In this document: positions 36,259 to 45,750 of the stretch, piece by piece
How the letters are laid out: each line of letters opens with the position of its first letter
How positions within the stretch are numbered: position 1 is the stretch's first letter
NCBI GenBank assembly: GCA_002353815.1
Contig: DEKK01000016.1
Span: 44,293-108,292, forward strand
DNA: 64,000 nt
From: Bifidobacteriaceae bacterium UBA2724
GTDB taxonomy: Bacteria; Actinomycetota; Actinomycetes; Actinomycetales; Bifidobacteriaceae
Direction of reading: 5' to 3'
The notes under the pieces: generated by a model
Databases searched by the model: none
Told to the model about the DNA's origin: nothing
Seen by the model: the letters and a program-made list of their open reading frames with translations, nothing else
Position numbers and translations under genes: made by a program

Positions 36259-36517
36259 CGTTGTGCCACTTTACTTTTCGACTTGGATACGGTTTGCATT
36301 ATGACGCTTGGTACGCCTCGGCTTATTTCACAGCTGACGCCATTCTAACGTGAACAACGGTCAAGAGTGATACGGAAAAAGGTTATTGCGATATCAACAT
36401 GCTGTGGTGTGCAAACACAAAGCTGCACAGAAGGTTGACAGGATCTGTGCGGACGGTTGGAGTTGCCGTTGTCTTTGATCCGCGGATGTACAAGCGGATG
36501 GATGCGAATGGGTGTGA

Positions 36518-36533
36518 TGTTTCACGTGAAACA
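36518..36533. promoter_or_regulatory. parS: parS site 6, with adjacent half-site
   Basis: Exact TGTTTCACGTGAAACA; a second right half (CACGTGAAACA) ends at 36548, 15 bp further, suggesting partial duplication of the site. Confidence 0.93.
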
Positions 36534-36585
36534 TTGGCACGTGAAACATTGGATTGTGGCGGTGCAGCGGCCGGTCGCTGCATGA

Positions 36586-36837
36586 GATGGTGAACTGCTG
36601 CGCAGCATCCAGATCGCCGTCAGCGATGAGACAACGATCCAGGCTACCATGAGTAGGATTTGTTGTAGCTGGGAGAAAATCCGCGGGGCGTGTGTTGACC
36701 TTCTGATTGCCGAAACGGATGGCATAACGTCCATTGCTCCGCTGAAGCTCCATGCTGAGCCTGTCTACATAGCAATGCAGGCAGGCTTCGAGGTTCCGCG
36801 TCGTGAAGACAACGTGGTCGATGTTTGTGAATCTCAT
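36586..36837 (-). pseudogene. Truncated VOC/glyoxalase-family gene
   Basis: Reading leftward from the ATG at 36837, about 84 residues match the first two-thirds of a small VOC (glyoxalase/bleomycin-resistance-like) protein: TNIDHVVFTTRNLEACLHCY, then RYAIRFGNQKVN, ATNPTHGSLDRCLI. The expected last 40 residues (the second metal-ligand Glu and the DPDGNLIE-type segment) are missing. The frame instead runs into His-rich sequence made by the parS palindromes. Family members are about 125-130 residues. No ribosome site stands out. Probably a remnant. Confidence 0.6.
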
Positions 36838-36979
36838 TGTCGCAGAAACCGATCCTCTGGTTCCGGTGTATCAAGTCTCGAATACCGTTCCGCTGTCAAG
36901 TGCAAATCGCACTTCTCGCACAGCGAAGGCAATATGGATCTCGCCGAGCCGCTGCTCGAGATTTTCCTCGTATGACGCG

Positions 36980-39748
36980 TTAGTTCTCGTCGCGGTGGTG
37001 CGGGCGATCGGTGTGGTTGTCGACGAGGATCGGATGTGCGTTCCGGTTGTGGTGCTTCTTGGCCCGCGGAGGGAAGGAAGGCGGAAGCTGCTGGTCATCG
37101 TTCGCTGTGTCGCTGTCAGAAGCTGCCGAATCCGTGGAATCCGCGGATTCGGAGAATCGAGACAGAGGAGCCGAAGATTCCGAAACCGCTGCCTGTTGCG
37201 GGACATCTGCGTCGGTCGAACCAGAGGCGGATGGTGAGAGTGTCTCGTGTGGCGATTCCACGGCAACGTGGATGGCAGGGGTAGCACCATATGTGGAAGG
37301 CACAGCATCATCGCCGGGCGTGGTGGCCGCAGTCGTCGAATCGGGGACCCTATGCATGGGGATTTCCGCTGAAGGTTCATGGATTGTCGAAACAGTGGCG
37401 GAACTGGAATCGGCAGAAGTGTCCGCCGCATTGGGCACCGTCGCGTCGGGTATGGCTGCGTCGGGTGCTGCCGGTTCCGCCGGTTTCGCTGCATTGGGCA
37501 CCGTCGCGTCGGGTATGGCTGCGTCGGGTATGGCTGCGTCGGGTGCTGCTGCAGTAAACGTCGTCACATGGGGTGCAGCTGCAGCTGCCGCGTTGAGTGT
37601 CTCCGGCTCCGTCGTATTGGACGCCGCTGCCGGTGGAACTGGCGGCAGCGGAATCTCAAGGCTGTGGCCCGAGGTCATTCCGGAGCCATCCATATCGAAG
37701 AGTCCCGCGGTCAACGGTGACGAATACGGCATCGACGAATCGCCCGCCGCGCCCGCCGTATGCACCGCGCCCGCCATATGCACCGCGCTCGCCTCCTGCA
37801 CATCATTTGGCGCATCTGCGTCTGCCGAGATGCTCGAATCCACCGAAGCGCTTGCCGTGCCTTGCGCCGCGCCTTGGGGCACACCCGCGCCTGTCGCACC
37901 CACGCCTGACTTGCCCGCTGGGGGTTTCAGCCCCAGCACGCGATACCAATCGTCCTCGCTCTGCGTGTCATTGCCGCGCGCGTCAACATTCACAGAATCC
38001 TCGGTGCCTTCGTGAGCACTGCGCTCGGCCGTGGCCTGTGCATCATCCCTTGCGCCACTGGCCGCAGGGCTTTTCACAAAATTCCTGAGACCTGGCACCT
38101 TCGATGCGAAACGCTCGACGAGAGCACGCACGGCGGCCAGTTCTGGCGTATGGCGTGCGGCAAGCACCGCGTAGTACACGCCGCCGATAACGCCCGTGAT
38201 AATCGCGGCTTGCACAATGGCCAGAATCCATCGCAGGATCATGGATTGAACTGCCAGCACATCCCATCCGCACCGAGTGAACAGCCAGGTCACGGCGCAA
38301 CCGGCCACGATGGCCGCAATCGCGGCGAGGCCGGTATTGATCAGCGTCGAGAAGATGTGGTCGTTCTCCAAACCGTGGGGGAGCTTTTTCTTCACGCGTG
38401 ACAGAATCCACGGAATCATGGGAAGGTAGCCTGCCACGGTGCCAGCGCACACCACATCCACCCAATATTTCGGCGGAAAGATGTTGATGCCGATCACCAT
38501 GACCCCGGTGTTGACGAGGTCTTGCAACAGCACCGAGAGAAAAGGAATCCGGCCGTTTTTGAACGCAAAGAACGTGCGTTGAAGAATGAGAAAAACAGCC
38601 GCGGGAAGCGTCGAGAGCGTGAGAATCATCAAGGGCCCGCGAATCAGCCTGACCTCGGCCGGCGCGATGGACGGAATCAGGGCCGTGGTGATCTGGATCG
38701 GTTCGATGAGATACGCCACCAAGAAGAAAGTGATGATAAGCGTCAGATTGCACATGGCGTCGGAAATCTCATGCGCCACCTTGTCGAGCTTTCCGTCGGT
38801 GACGTATTCCGACAACCGCGGGAAGATGGCCGTCGCAATCGAGGCGGCGAACAGCGAATACGGCAGAATGTACAGCGTGAAGGCGTTCTGGTAGGTGCCG
38901 TTTCCCGCGATGCCATAGACATCGCCGCCCTGCACCGGAGCGCCGGTGGAGATACGCGTCCGCACGATTCCGATGAGCTGGTCGATGATCACCATTCCCA
39001 GGCTCCACGACGCCACCGTGGTCATGGAGCGCAGGCCAATGCCGTGGATGCCTAGTCGGAAGCTCCACCGATACCCGCTTTTCAGCAGTGGGATGAACAA
39101 CACGAGCGCCTGGAACGCTACGCCCAATGTCCATGAACCAGCGATGAGTGCAATCCTGCCCTGCGTCCAGAATTCCAACGGTTGCTGCGACGCATTGCCG
39201 AACATCGCGATGAAGATGATGAATCCGGTGCAGCTGATGAGGTTAGCGCCGGTGGAACTCCAGGAATACGCGCCGAATTTCTCTTGTGTGGCAAGCACCT
39301 GCCCGAGAACTGTATACAGACCATAGAAAAATATCTGCGGCATGCACCACAGCGTGAACGAATTTGCCAAGGCGCGCTGGGCGTTGTTCCAACTGGAGTC
39401 CAGGTACAAATCGGTGAGCAGGGTGGTGCAGGCCATCATGACGACCGTGACGCACAGCAGCAGCACCAGCGACAGGGTGATCAGTTTGTCGAGCTGCTCC
39501 TTGGGGCTCTTGCTTTTGTTTTTCAGCGTCGCGACAATCTGCGGCACCAGCACCGCGTTGAAGATACCTCCGGACAGGATGGAATACAGCATCTGCGGAA
39601 TCGTGGAACCCGCTTGGTAGGCGTTGGCTGCGATGCCCGTGGTGCCAAGAGCTGCGGCGAGCAGAATCGTGCGAATCTGACCAGTGAGGCGCGATGCAAG
39701 CGTTCCAGCTGCTATCACGGCGGAATTGCGTCCGACGGATGAACTCAT
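36980..39748 (-). CDS. murJ: Lipid II flippase MurJ with long cytoplasmic tail
   Basis: 922 residues. The first 560 form a MurJ/MviN core of about 14 membrane helices (SSVGRNSAVIAAGTLASRLTGQIR, GGIFNAVLVP with the conserved loop, FALKNGR-like FFAFKNGRIPF). MurJ flips lipid II for peptidoglycan synthesis. The remaining 360 residues are a disordered Ala/Pro/Asp/Thr tail with repeated AIPDA/TVPNA units (DNA repeats at about 37435-37555). The ATG at 39748 overlaps the upstream stop (ATGA). The tail takes the place of the fused pseudokinase of mycobacterial MviN, which is a separate gene here. Confidence 0.93.
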   Translation of the reverse strand: MSSSVGRNSAVIAAGTLASRLTGQIRTILLAAALGTTGIAANAYQAGSTIPQMLYSILSGGIFNAVLVPQIVATLKNKSKSPKEQLDKLITLSLVLLLCVTVVMMACTTLLTDLYLDSSWNNAQRALANSFTLWCMPQIFFYGLYTVLGQVLATQEKFGAYSWSSTGANLISCTGFIIFIAMFGNASQQPLEFWTQGRIALIAGSWTLGVAFQALVLFIPLLKSGYRWSFRLGIHGIGLRSMTTVASWSLGMVIIDQLIGIVRTRISTGAPVQGGDVYGIAGNGTYQNAFTLYILPYSLFAASIATAIFPRLSEYVTDGKLDKVAHEISDAMCNLTLIITFFLVAYLIEPIQITTALIPSIAPAEVRLIRGPLMILTLSTLPAAVFLILQRTFFAFKNGRIPFLSVLLQDLVNTGVMVIGINIFPPKYWVDVVCAGTVAGYLPMIPWILSRVKKKLPHGLENDHIFSTLINTGLAAIAAIVAGCAVTWLFTRCGWDVLAVQSMILRWILAIVQAAIITGVIGGVYYAVLAARHTPELAAVRALVERFASKVPGLRNFVKSPAASGARDDAQATAERSAHEGTEDSVNVDARGNDTQSEDDWYRVLGLKPPAGKSGVGATGAGVPQGAAQGTASASVDSSISADADAPNDVQEASAVHMAGAVHTAGAAGDSSMPYSSPLTAGLFDMDGSGMTSGHSLEIPLPPVPPAAASNTTEPETLNAAAAAAPHVTTFTAAAPDAAIPDAAIPDATVPNAAKPAEPAAPDAAIPDATVPNAADTSADSSSATVSTIHEPSAEIPMHRVPDSTTAATTPGDDAVPSTYGATPAIHVAVESPHETLSPSASGSTDADVPQQAAVSESSAPLSRFSESADSTDSAASDSDTANDDQQLPPSFPPRAKKHHNRNAHPILVDNHTDRPHHRDEN

Positions 39749-42159
39749 GAATTGTCTTTCTTTCGATGGAATTGACGCCACAGGCCGCCAATGGTCAAGA
39801 GGATGGCGATGCCGATAATGATATAGCCAAGTTTGTCATTGAGGCGCACATTGCACGTCACGTCGGTCGTGACCGGTGAACCGAACTCGCTGCCGTTTTG
39901 GTCAAGCAAAGTGAGCTCGACGTACGATGAACCACTCGTGTGCGTATAGATAACCACGGTGGTCTGTTCCTCGCTGGTCCCCGCGACGGTGAGCTGCTGG
40001 GAATTCTGGGTGGTCAGCATCATGGTGCCCGCGGACGCTTCGATGGTCACGGTGATGGGGAAGGGGTTGCGGTTCACCACGGTGACGGGCAGTGCGACCG
40101 ATTCGCTCACCATCACGACGGAATTGGGTTTTGTCACTGTGACGTTTCCGAAGAGCTCATCGGAGAGGGAACGCGCCGAATCCACCATATTCTGCGTGGA
40201 GCTCAGCGTTGAGAAACTGCGCAGCGCGTAGGCGTTGTACAGCGCATAGATATTCGACTTCCACAGCGAGAAATCATTGCCGCTGCGCGAGGCCTGCTGG
40301 GCGTCCTGTCGCGACAATGCCTGCGGGTTTTCGTTTGATGAACCCGAGGTGTCGGCATTGTCGGTGTCGATGACCGCCGAGAAGAAGCGATCCAGCGATC
40401 TGTGCGCATCCGCCAGCTGCGATGCGGTGTTCTCGGTGGATTCCGCATCGCTGTCGGTAATACCGCTGTCGGATGATTCGTTGGCGGTCGGAGCGGAACC
40501 GGAGTCCTCCGTCATGAGATCAGCAAGTGATTCTGAGTTGACCCACGAAGCGGAGTCCAGCGCCGAGGCAAGCAATTCCACATCGGAGGCCTTGGTCGTG
40601 GAGTTCAATGAAATGACGAATTCGCGGTAGTTCGGATCACTGGCGGAACGTTCGTTCGACGGCCAGACTCCCGTGCTATCGGCAATTCCCAGGCTCATCT
40701 GCGCCATCAGCCTGTTGACGCGGCCCGCCGACGTCATTTCCCCGCTCGCCGTGCTGGATGTGCTCTTCCCATTGGCCAGATTGCTGAGCGTTTCTTCGGT
40801 GTTGATGATGCGGATGCTGCCGCTGCTGGCCGTGTAGGACGTGATGGGATTGTAGGAGTCCGTTTCATTGTCGGTGCTTCCTGACAGCTGCATGGCCGTC
40901 GTGTATCCGAGACCGATTGCATAATTCAGCGAAACGGGGGTCCAATTGGAGTTGCCCTGCCAGGCGATGGTGGGGAGATCCGACGAATCGTCCGTGCCTG
41001 TGTCGTCGCTGGTCTGTGCACTGCCCGCATTATCGGTCACTGGGGAATTCGATGCCGGATCTGCGGCGTTTGTGGCGTTCGCGGCATTGGTGGAGCCATC
41101 GTTGGCGGAGCTGGCGGTTGCGCCGCTGATGCTGCCTTGTGTCGTCGAAGCAGCCGATGAATCGCTGCCGGTGGATGGCTGTGACAGTATTCCCGACGAT
41201 GTGGCGAGGGATCGCGCGGCTTCTGCGCTGATTGTGTCATCGGTGATGCCCGCTTCGCTCCATTGGGCTGACGTGACGTGAGCTATTTTCGACAGATCGA
41301 TTCCCGCCGGCTGCGTTATCGTGGCGGTGCTATTGCCCGCGGAACAGGGGTCGCTGACCAATGAAAACAGGGACGGATATGTGGCGAAAACCTTGGTGAG
41401 ATCGTCGGAGGCCGCTGAATAGGTGGGCGCTATCACGCCGTCGAGAGTGGCGTCGTCCGTGGCGAGCATGACTTTCTGAAGCGCGTCGTTATTGGTCATC
41501 CACGATTGGGCGGCGGTGGATGCGACGATGGCGAGTTTCACCGTGTGCGCGGAATCCGTTGCGCCGCTGTTGCTAGCGTCATCGGAGGCGTTGGAGGCAG
41601 CGGCAGAAGAGGTGGCGTTACCGGAGTCACCGGCATCGGAGGCATCGGCCCCTGAATATGTCACGAAAGTACGGGTCTGCACGCCATGCGACAGCGAAGA
41701 CGTTGAGTACATCGCGCACACGGGGCGCGCGCCGAATCCGGTGAACAGCGTGAAGGGATATTCCTTGGTGGATTGCTCAATCGTGATGCTTTGCGATGAA
41801 TGTGCCGCGACCTCAGGCACATCCGCCGTGCCGATGGCGCCTTCGTGCCAGATGTCCAGCGACCCGTCCGCCCACTGCTGCATGGTCGTGCCATCGGTGA
41901 AGATGACATTGGGATTCGTGTTCACCGTGATGGTGCCAGTCGACAGCGTTGAATCCGTGGCGTTGTCAATGGTCAGGGTGATGGAATACGTGCTGGTGTC
42001 GGCGGAGAGCAACGGGGTCGCCGAATCGATGCTGATGGTGACGTCGTTGCTGTCGTCGCCAGCGAAGGCCGGCGACCCGAGAAGGACACACCCGCATGTG
42101 AACACAACGCAACAGATGGCGCTGAAAAAAGCGGTGAGGCGGGCAATGAGACGCGTCAT
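39745..42159 (-). CDS. DUF6049-type secreted/membrane protein
   Basis: 804 residues. A signal peptide (hydrophobic LTAFFSAICCVVFTCGCVLL, cleavage likely after SPAFA), a long Ser/Thr/Ala-rich extracellular region, and a C-terminal membrane helix (LGYIIIGIAILLTIGGLW) followed by a short basic tail. It lies between NUDIX and murJ, the place of Rv3909 in mycobacteria, a conserved protein of unknown function. Overlaps of 4 bp with both neighbours make translational coupling very likely. A role around lipid II export or wall assembly is inferred from context only. Confidence 0.8.
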   Translation of the reverse strand: MTRLIARLTAFFSAICCVVFTCGCVLLGSPAFAGDDSNDVTISIDSATPLLSADTSTYSITLTIDNATDSTLSTGTITVNTNPNVIFTDGTTMQQWADGSLDIWHEGAIGTADVPEVAAHSSQSITIEQSTKEYPFTLFTGFGARPVCAMYSTSSLSHGVQTRTFVTYSGADASDAGDSGNATSSAAASNASDDASNSGATDSAHTVKLAIVASTAAQSWMTNNDALQKVMLATDDATLDGVIAPTYSAASDDLTKVFATYPSLFSLVSDPCSAGNSTATITQPAGIDLSKIAHVTSAQWSEAGITDDTISAEAARSLATSSGILSQPSTGSDSSAASTTQGSISGATASSANDGSTNAANATNAADPASNSPVTDNAGSAQTSDDTGTDDSSDLPTIAWQGNSNWTPVSLNYAIGLGYTTAMQLSGSTDNETDSYNPITSYTASSGSIRIINTEETLSNLANGKSTSSTASGEMTSAGRVNRLMAQMSLGIADSTGVWPSNERSASDPNYREFVISLNSTTKASDVELLASALDSASWVNSESLADLMTEDSGSAPTANESSDSGITDSDAESTENTASQLADAHRSLDRFFSAVIDTDNADTSGSSNENPQALSRQDAQQASRSGNDFSLWKSNIYALYNAYALRSFSTLSSTQNMVDSARSLSDELFGNVTVTKPNSVVMVSESVALPVTVVNRNPFPITVTIEASAGTMMLTTQNSQQLTVAGTSEEQTTVVIYTHTSGSSYVELTLLDQNGSEFGSPVTTDVTCNVRLNDKLGYIIIGIAILLTIGGLWRQFHRKKDNS

Positions 42160-43409
42160 CCGTGGTTCTTGCGCTTTCTCGCATACATCGTGGCGATGCG
42201 GCGTTCGTTCGGATAGCTGAGCACATCGGCGAGGTCATCGAAATTGACCCACATCACGTCTTCGGCCTCGTGGTCGGGGTCGCCGTTCACGCTGAGCTCG
42301 CCGCCGGTCATGTGCAGCGCGAAATGATGCACGAGCTTGTGGATGCGTTGCGTGGTGCCAGTGAACCAATAGTCGATTGTGGCGATGGATTCGATGATTT
42401 CGCCCATGATGCCGGTCTCTTCGTGCACCTCACGCACGGCGGTCTGTTCAGGTGTTTCGCCTTTCTCGATATGTCCCTTGGGGAGGCACCATTCAAGGTG
42501 CCCCGATCGGGAATGACGTGCGATGACGGCCACACGGTCGTTCTCATCGAAGATGAGTCCGCCTGCGGAATACTCGCGAACCACGGGAAGATCCTCATGG
42601 AGCTCGATCGAGGCGAAGGTCAGCGACGTTATCGAAGTCTTGTGTTTCTTGGCCATGACCGCAGGCGTGATGCGGTGCGCCTGGTCTTTGCGGGGCGTGC
42701 CATGCGCGGCGGCGCCGGGCTTGGGTGCACCGGTCGTGGGTACACCGGGCTTGGGCGCGGTGGGCGTAGCGCTCGATCCCGTCGCGGCATGCGGCGCGGC
42801 GCCTGTGAGCGGCGTCGTGCTGGTCGAGGTGAATGACGGGGATGAAGCCGCAGGCGTTCCTTGCCCTGATACTGGGATCGCAGGGAAAGGAACCGGGGCG
42901 CTGTGGGGAGCGGGGGCTCCGTGGGGCACCGTCGCTCCGCGCTGCACCTGGGGCGTTGCGGCCGCCGTGCGCTGGCGGGCGAAGATGCGAGGCGTCGGCA
43001 TGGAGTTCGATATCGGCGGTGCGGGCTTTGAGGGCGCAGGCACGGGAATCATCGATGCAGGAGTTGCTGCCGGTGCCGTCTGGGATGCCTTCGCAGGTGC
43101 TGTTGCCGCTGACGGTGCCGCTGGCTGGGACGCCGGGGATGTGTGCGCTTCTGCGGCCTGCGTGGGGGAGACATCCGCTGAATCATCGGTCGCATCGTCA
43201 TGGTGGCGGTCTTGCTGATGACGATCTTGCTCGGATCTGTGCCGTTCGGTTCCGGACTGCTCCTGCTGCGGCTTCGGGGACTGCGTGCTGTAGATCAGCT
43301 GCTGCGAATCCGTCACGTCGCCCTGCGTCGTCGGGACCTTTCCGAAGGTATACTTCGCCCGGGAATTGGCATGGCGCAGCATGCGCGCAACATCTTCGGG
43401 CGTAGTCAT
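42156..43409 (-). CDS. NUDIX hydrolase with long Pro/Ala-rich N-terminus
   Basis: 417 residues. The NUDIX domain is in the last 150: GHIEKGETPEQTAVREVHEETGI fits GX5EX7REUXEEXGU exactly, preceded by HLEWCLPK. This family hydrolyses nucleoside-diphosphate-linked compounds; the mycobacterial equivalent in this position is MutT4. The first 260 residues are a Pro/Ala/Thr/Gln-rich, probably disordered region not found in ordinary NUDIX enzymes. First gene of the NUDIX-DUF6049-murJ operon, divergent from cca by about 75 bp. Confidence 0.9.
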   Translation of the reverse strand: MTTPEDVARMLRHANSRAKYTFGKVPTTQGDVTDSQQLIYSTQSPKPQQEQSGTERHRSEQDRHQQDRHHDDATDDSADVSPTQAAEAHTSPASQPAAPSAATAPAKASQTAPAATPASMIPVPAPSKPAPPISNSMPTPRIFARQRTAAATPQVQRGATVPHGAPAPHSAPVPFPAIPVSGQGTPAASSPSFTSTSTTPLTGAAPHAATGSSATPTAPKPGVPTTGAPKPGAAAHGTPRKDQAHRITPAVMAKKHKTSITSLTFASIELHEDLPVVREYSAGGLIFDENDRVAVIARHSRSGHLEWCLPKGHIEKGETPEQTAVREVHEETGIMGEIIESIATIDYWFTGTTQRIHKLVHHFALHMTGGELSVNGDPDHEAEDVMWVNFDDLADVLSYPNERRIATMYARKRKNHG

Positions 43410-43486
43410 ACCTTCTACTTTATCTAAACATTGTGCACGTGGGGTGACGGTAAGCTATTAGAAGCAATTAGATGGAAGGATGGGTC

Positions 43487-44926
43487 ATGGATTTCGAGGT
43501 CTCGCCAGTGGCGATCGAGCTGGGCAAGCTGTTCCAAAAGGAAGGCTATGAACTCGCGCTTGTTGGCGGCCCCGTGCGGGATCTGCTGCTTCATCGCCCT
43601 TCCCACGACTTAGACTTCTGCACGTCCGCCCGTCCGGAGCAATTCGAGCCGATCCTTCGGCGTTTCGGCGATGGTTTCTGGGACATGGGCCGCAAATTCG
43701 GCACCCTGGGCATCATCAAACGCCTGCCTGACGGGCGCGAAGTGAGCTGCGAGGTCACCACATACCGTTCCGATACTTACAATCCGGACTCTCGCAAGCC
43801 CGAGGTGAACTACGGCGATTCCCTTGAAGGCGACTTGTCGCGCCGCGATTTCACGGTCAACGCCATGGCTCTGCGCGTGCCCGACCTGGAATTCGTCGAC
43901 CCCTTCTGCGGGGCGAAAGACATCGAGAAAGGGATTCTGCGTACGCCCGTGGCCCCCGAACAATCCTTCGATGACGATCCGCTGCGCATGATGCGCGCCG
44001 TGCGCTTCGTGGCGCAGCTTGGCTTCAGCATCGAGCCCGCCACGGCGCAGGCCATCACCGAGATGACCGACCGCATGCGCATCGTGTCCGCCGAACGTGT
44101 GCGCGACGAGCTGACCAAGCTCATGCTGTCGACGAATCCCCGCGCGGGGCTTGAAGCTTTGGTGGATTCCGGACTTGCCGACATCGTGCTGCCCGAGCTT
44201 CCCGCGCTGCATCTTGAGATCGACGAGCATCACCGCCACAAGGATGTTTTCGAACACACCATGATGGTGCTCGAACGCGCCATGGCGCTCGAAACGGACG
44301 ACGATGGCCCCGTGCCGACGCCCGATCTCACGCTGCGTCTTGCGGCGATCATGCATGACGTGGGCAAGCCGCGCACGCGCAAGTTCGAAGCCGGCGGCAA
44401 GGTGAGCTTCTACCAGCACGACCTCGTCGGTGCCCGCATGACGCGCAAGCGCCTCAAGGCGCTGCGGTTCGACAAGCATATCGTCGATGATGTGAGCGAC
44501 CTGGTGGCAATGCATCTGCGGTTCCACGGATACACCGAGGAACGCTGGACCGATGCCGCCGTCCGCCGCTATGTCAAGGACGCCGGGCACCTGTATGACC
44601 GCCTGAACCGTCTGACCCGCGCGGACGCGACGACGTCCAACAAGGGCAAGGAACGCATGTTCGCGGCTGCGATGGATGACCTCGAGGAGCGGGTGCGCAC
44701 GCTCAAGCAGCAAGAGGACTTCGACGCAATCCGCCCTGACCTCAACGGACAGCAGATCATGCAGATCTTGGGGTTGCAGCCCGGCCCCGCTGTGGGCAAG
44801 GCTTACAAGCACATGCTCAATTACCGCCTTGACAACGGCCCGGTGGACGAAGAGACCGCGACGGCCGAGCTGGTCTCGTGGTGGAATGACGGGAATCCCG
44901 CCGACGAACCGGCTGACGAGGACTGA
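43487..44926 (+). CDS. cca: CCA tRNA nucleotidyltransferase
   Basis: 479 residues from the ATG at 43487 with GGAAGG upstream (an ATG at 43472 is the alternative). The polymerase-beta-like head reads LVGGPVRDLLLHRPSHDLDF, with the metal Asp pair; then RRDFTVNAMAL, an RNA-binding domain, and an HD domain (MHDVGKPRTRKFEAGGKVSFYQHD). It adds or repairs the 3' CCA of tRNAs. Poly(A) polymerases are related, but the GGPVRD/DLDF pattern and the HD domain fit actinobacterial CCA enzymes, and tRNA-Thr in this window does not encode CCA. Confidence 0.93.
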   Translation: MDFEVSPVAIELGKLFQKEGYELALVGGPVRDLLLHRPSHDLDFCTSARPEQFEPILRRFGDGFWDMGRKFGTLGIIKRLPDGREVSCEVTTYRSDTYNPDSRKPEVNYGDSLEGDLSRRDFTVNAMALRVPDLEFVDPFCGAKDIEKGILRTPVAPEQSFDDDPLRMMRAVRFVAQLGFSIEPATAQAITEMTDRMRIVSAERVRDELTKLMLSTNPRAGLEALVDSGLADIVLPELPALHLEIDEHHRHKDVFEHTMMVLERAMALETDDDGPVPTPDLTLRLAAIMHDVGKPRTRKFEAGGKVSFYQHDLVGARMTRKRLKALRFDKHIVDDVSDLVAMHLRFHGYTEERWTDAAVRRYVKDAGHLYDRLNRLTRADATTSNKGKERMFAAAMDDLEERVRTLKQQEDFDAIRPDLNGQQIMQILGLQPGPAVGKAYKHMLNYRLDNGPVDEETATAELVSWWNDGNPADEPADED

Positions 44927-44972
44927 TTGCCACGATTCATGCGCGCCGACACGCTTGGGCGCACACGCTGGA

Positions 44973-45611
44973 TCACTCGCTCGTCGATGTGGTGTCGGTT
45001 GCCTCGACGGGGTCATGGTCGATGGCCGCCGGCACGTCCGGCACCGAGTCAGCCGCGGCGCAGTTCTTCAGGCTCTGCAGTTCGGAACCCGGCAGAGTGG
45101 TGACTTGGTCCTCGTCAAGCAAATCGTAGAAACTCTTTCCGATGATGACGTCGATGAGCATGTCGTCGCGGTCATCCATACGCAGAATCGCATCGTTGAA
45201 ATTGCCGAGCACCGTGTATCCCTCGGCCACGGTGTTCTTGCCGAAACGAATCTCGGAACGGTCCATGGTCTCGCTGTAGTTATCGGAGCCCTGCACATTG
45301 AAACCGCGTGACTGGAGTTCGGTTGCCACGGCAGCTGCAAGGCCGGACTTGTCTGTGGCGTTGAGCACGCGCACGGTGATCTTGTTGGCGTCGATCGCCG
45401 TGGTGCCCGTGGCGACGCACGGGGCGACGACGCCGTAATTGGGTTCGGCCTCGGTTTCGGACGTCTGGTCGAAAAGTCCCATGGCGGTAGGAATGCTCAC
45501 GGCAAGTATCAGTGCAAGCACCGAAAACACCACGGTGAAGACCATGCGGTGCCTGCCATGCACATAGAGCTTGCGCGCTTCGCGCTCGTTGTTGGAAATA
45601 CGTCCGGCCAT
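44973..45611 (-). CDS. LytR_C domain membrane protein
   Basis: 212 residues. A short basic cytoplasmic N-terminus, one membrane helix (MVFTVVFSVLALILAVSIPTAMGLF, about 23-47), and an extracellular LytR C-terminal domain (KITVRVLNATDKSGLAAAVATELQSRGF), the domain found after the catalytic region of LytR-CpsA-Psr enzymes. Alone, without a catalytic LCP domain, its function is unknown; a cell-wall role is inferred. It follows ispE after a 139 bp gap on the same strand. The start follows GAAGG. Confidence 0.8.
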   Translation of the reverse strand: MAGRISNNEREARKLYVHGRHRMVFTVVFSVLALILAVSIPTAMGLFDQTSETEAEPNYGVVAPCVATGTTAIDANKITVRVLNATDKSGLAAAVATELQSRGFNVQGSDNYSETMDRSEIRFGKNTVAEGYTVLGNFNDAILRMDDRDDMLIDVIIGKSFYDLLDEDQVTTLPGSELQSLKNCAAADSVPDVPAAIDHDPVEATDTTSTSE

Positions 45612-45750
45612 GTCCCAACCTTCTATTGGTAACGTTCCCGTTCAGTTTAACGTGGAAACCTGACGATGGGCGGGTTCCAGCCGCTGGTTGTGGGGAGGTT
45701 TCGTGTTGTTGTGATGCGTCGCCTGAGCGGCGGCGGGCCACAGGTTCCTG

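Larger units (their letters stand above)
36259..36979. other. Pseudokinase-murJ gap
   Basis: 720 bp holding a decayed VOC-domain gene and a parS site with a degenerate partner half-site (CACGTGAAACA at 36538-36548). The 36260-36390 part shows nothing else. Confidence 0.6.
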
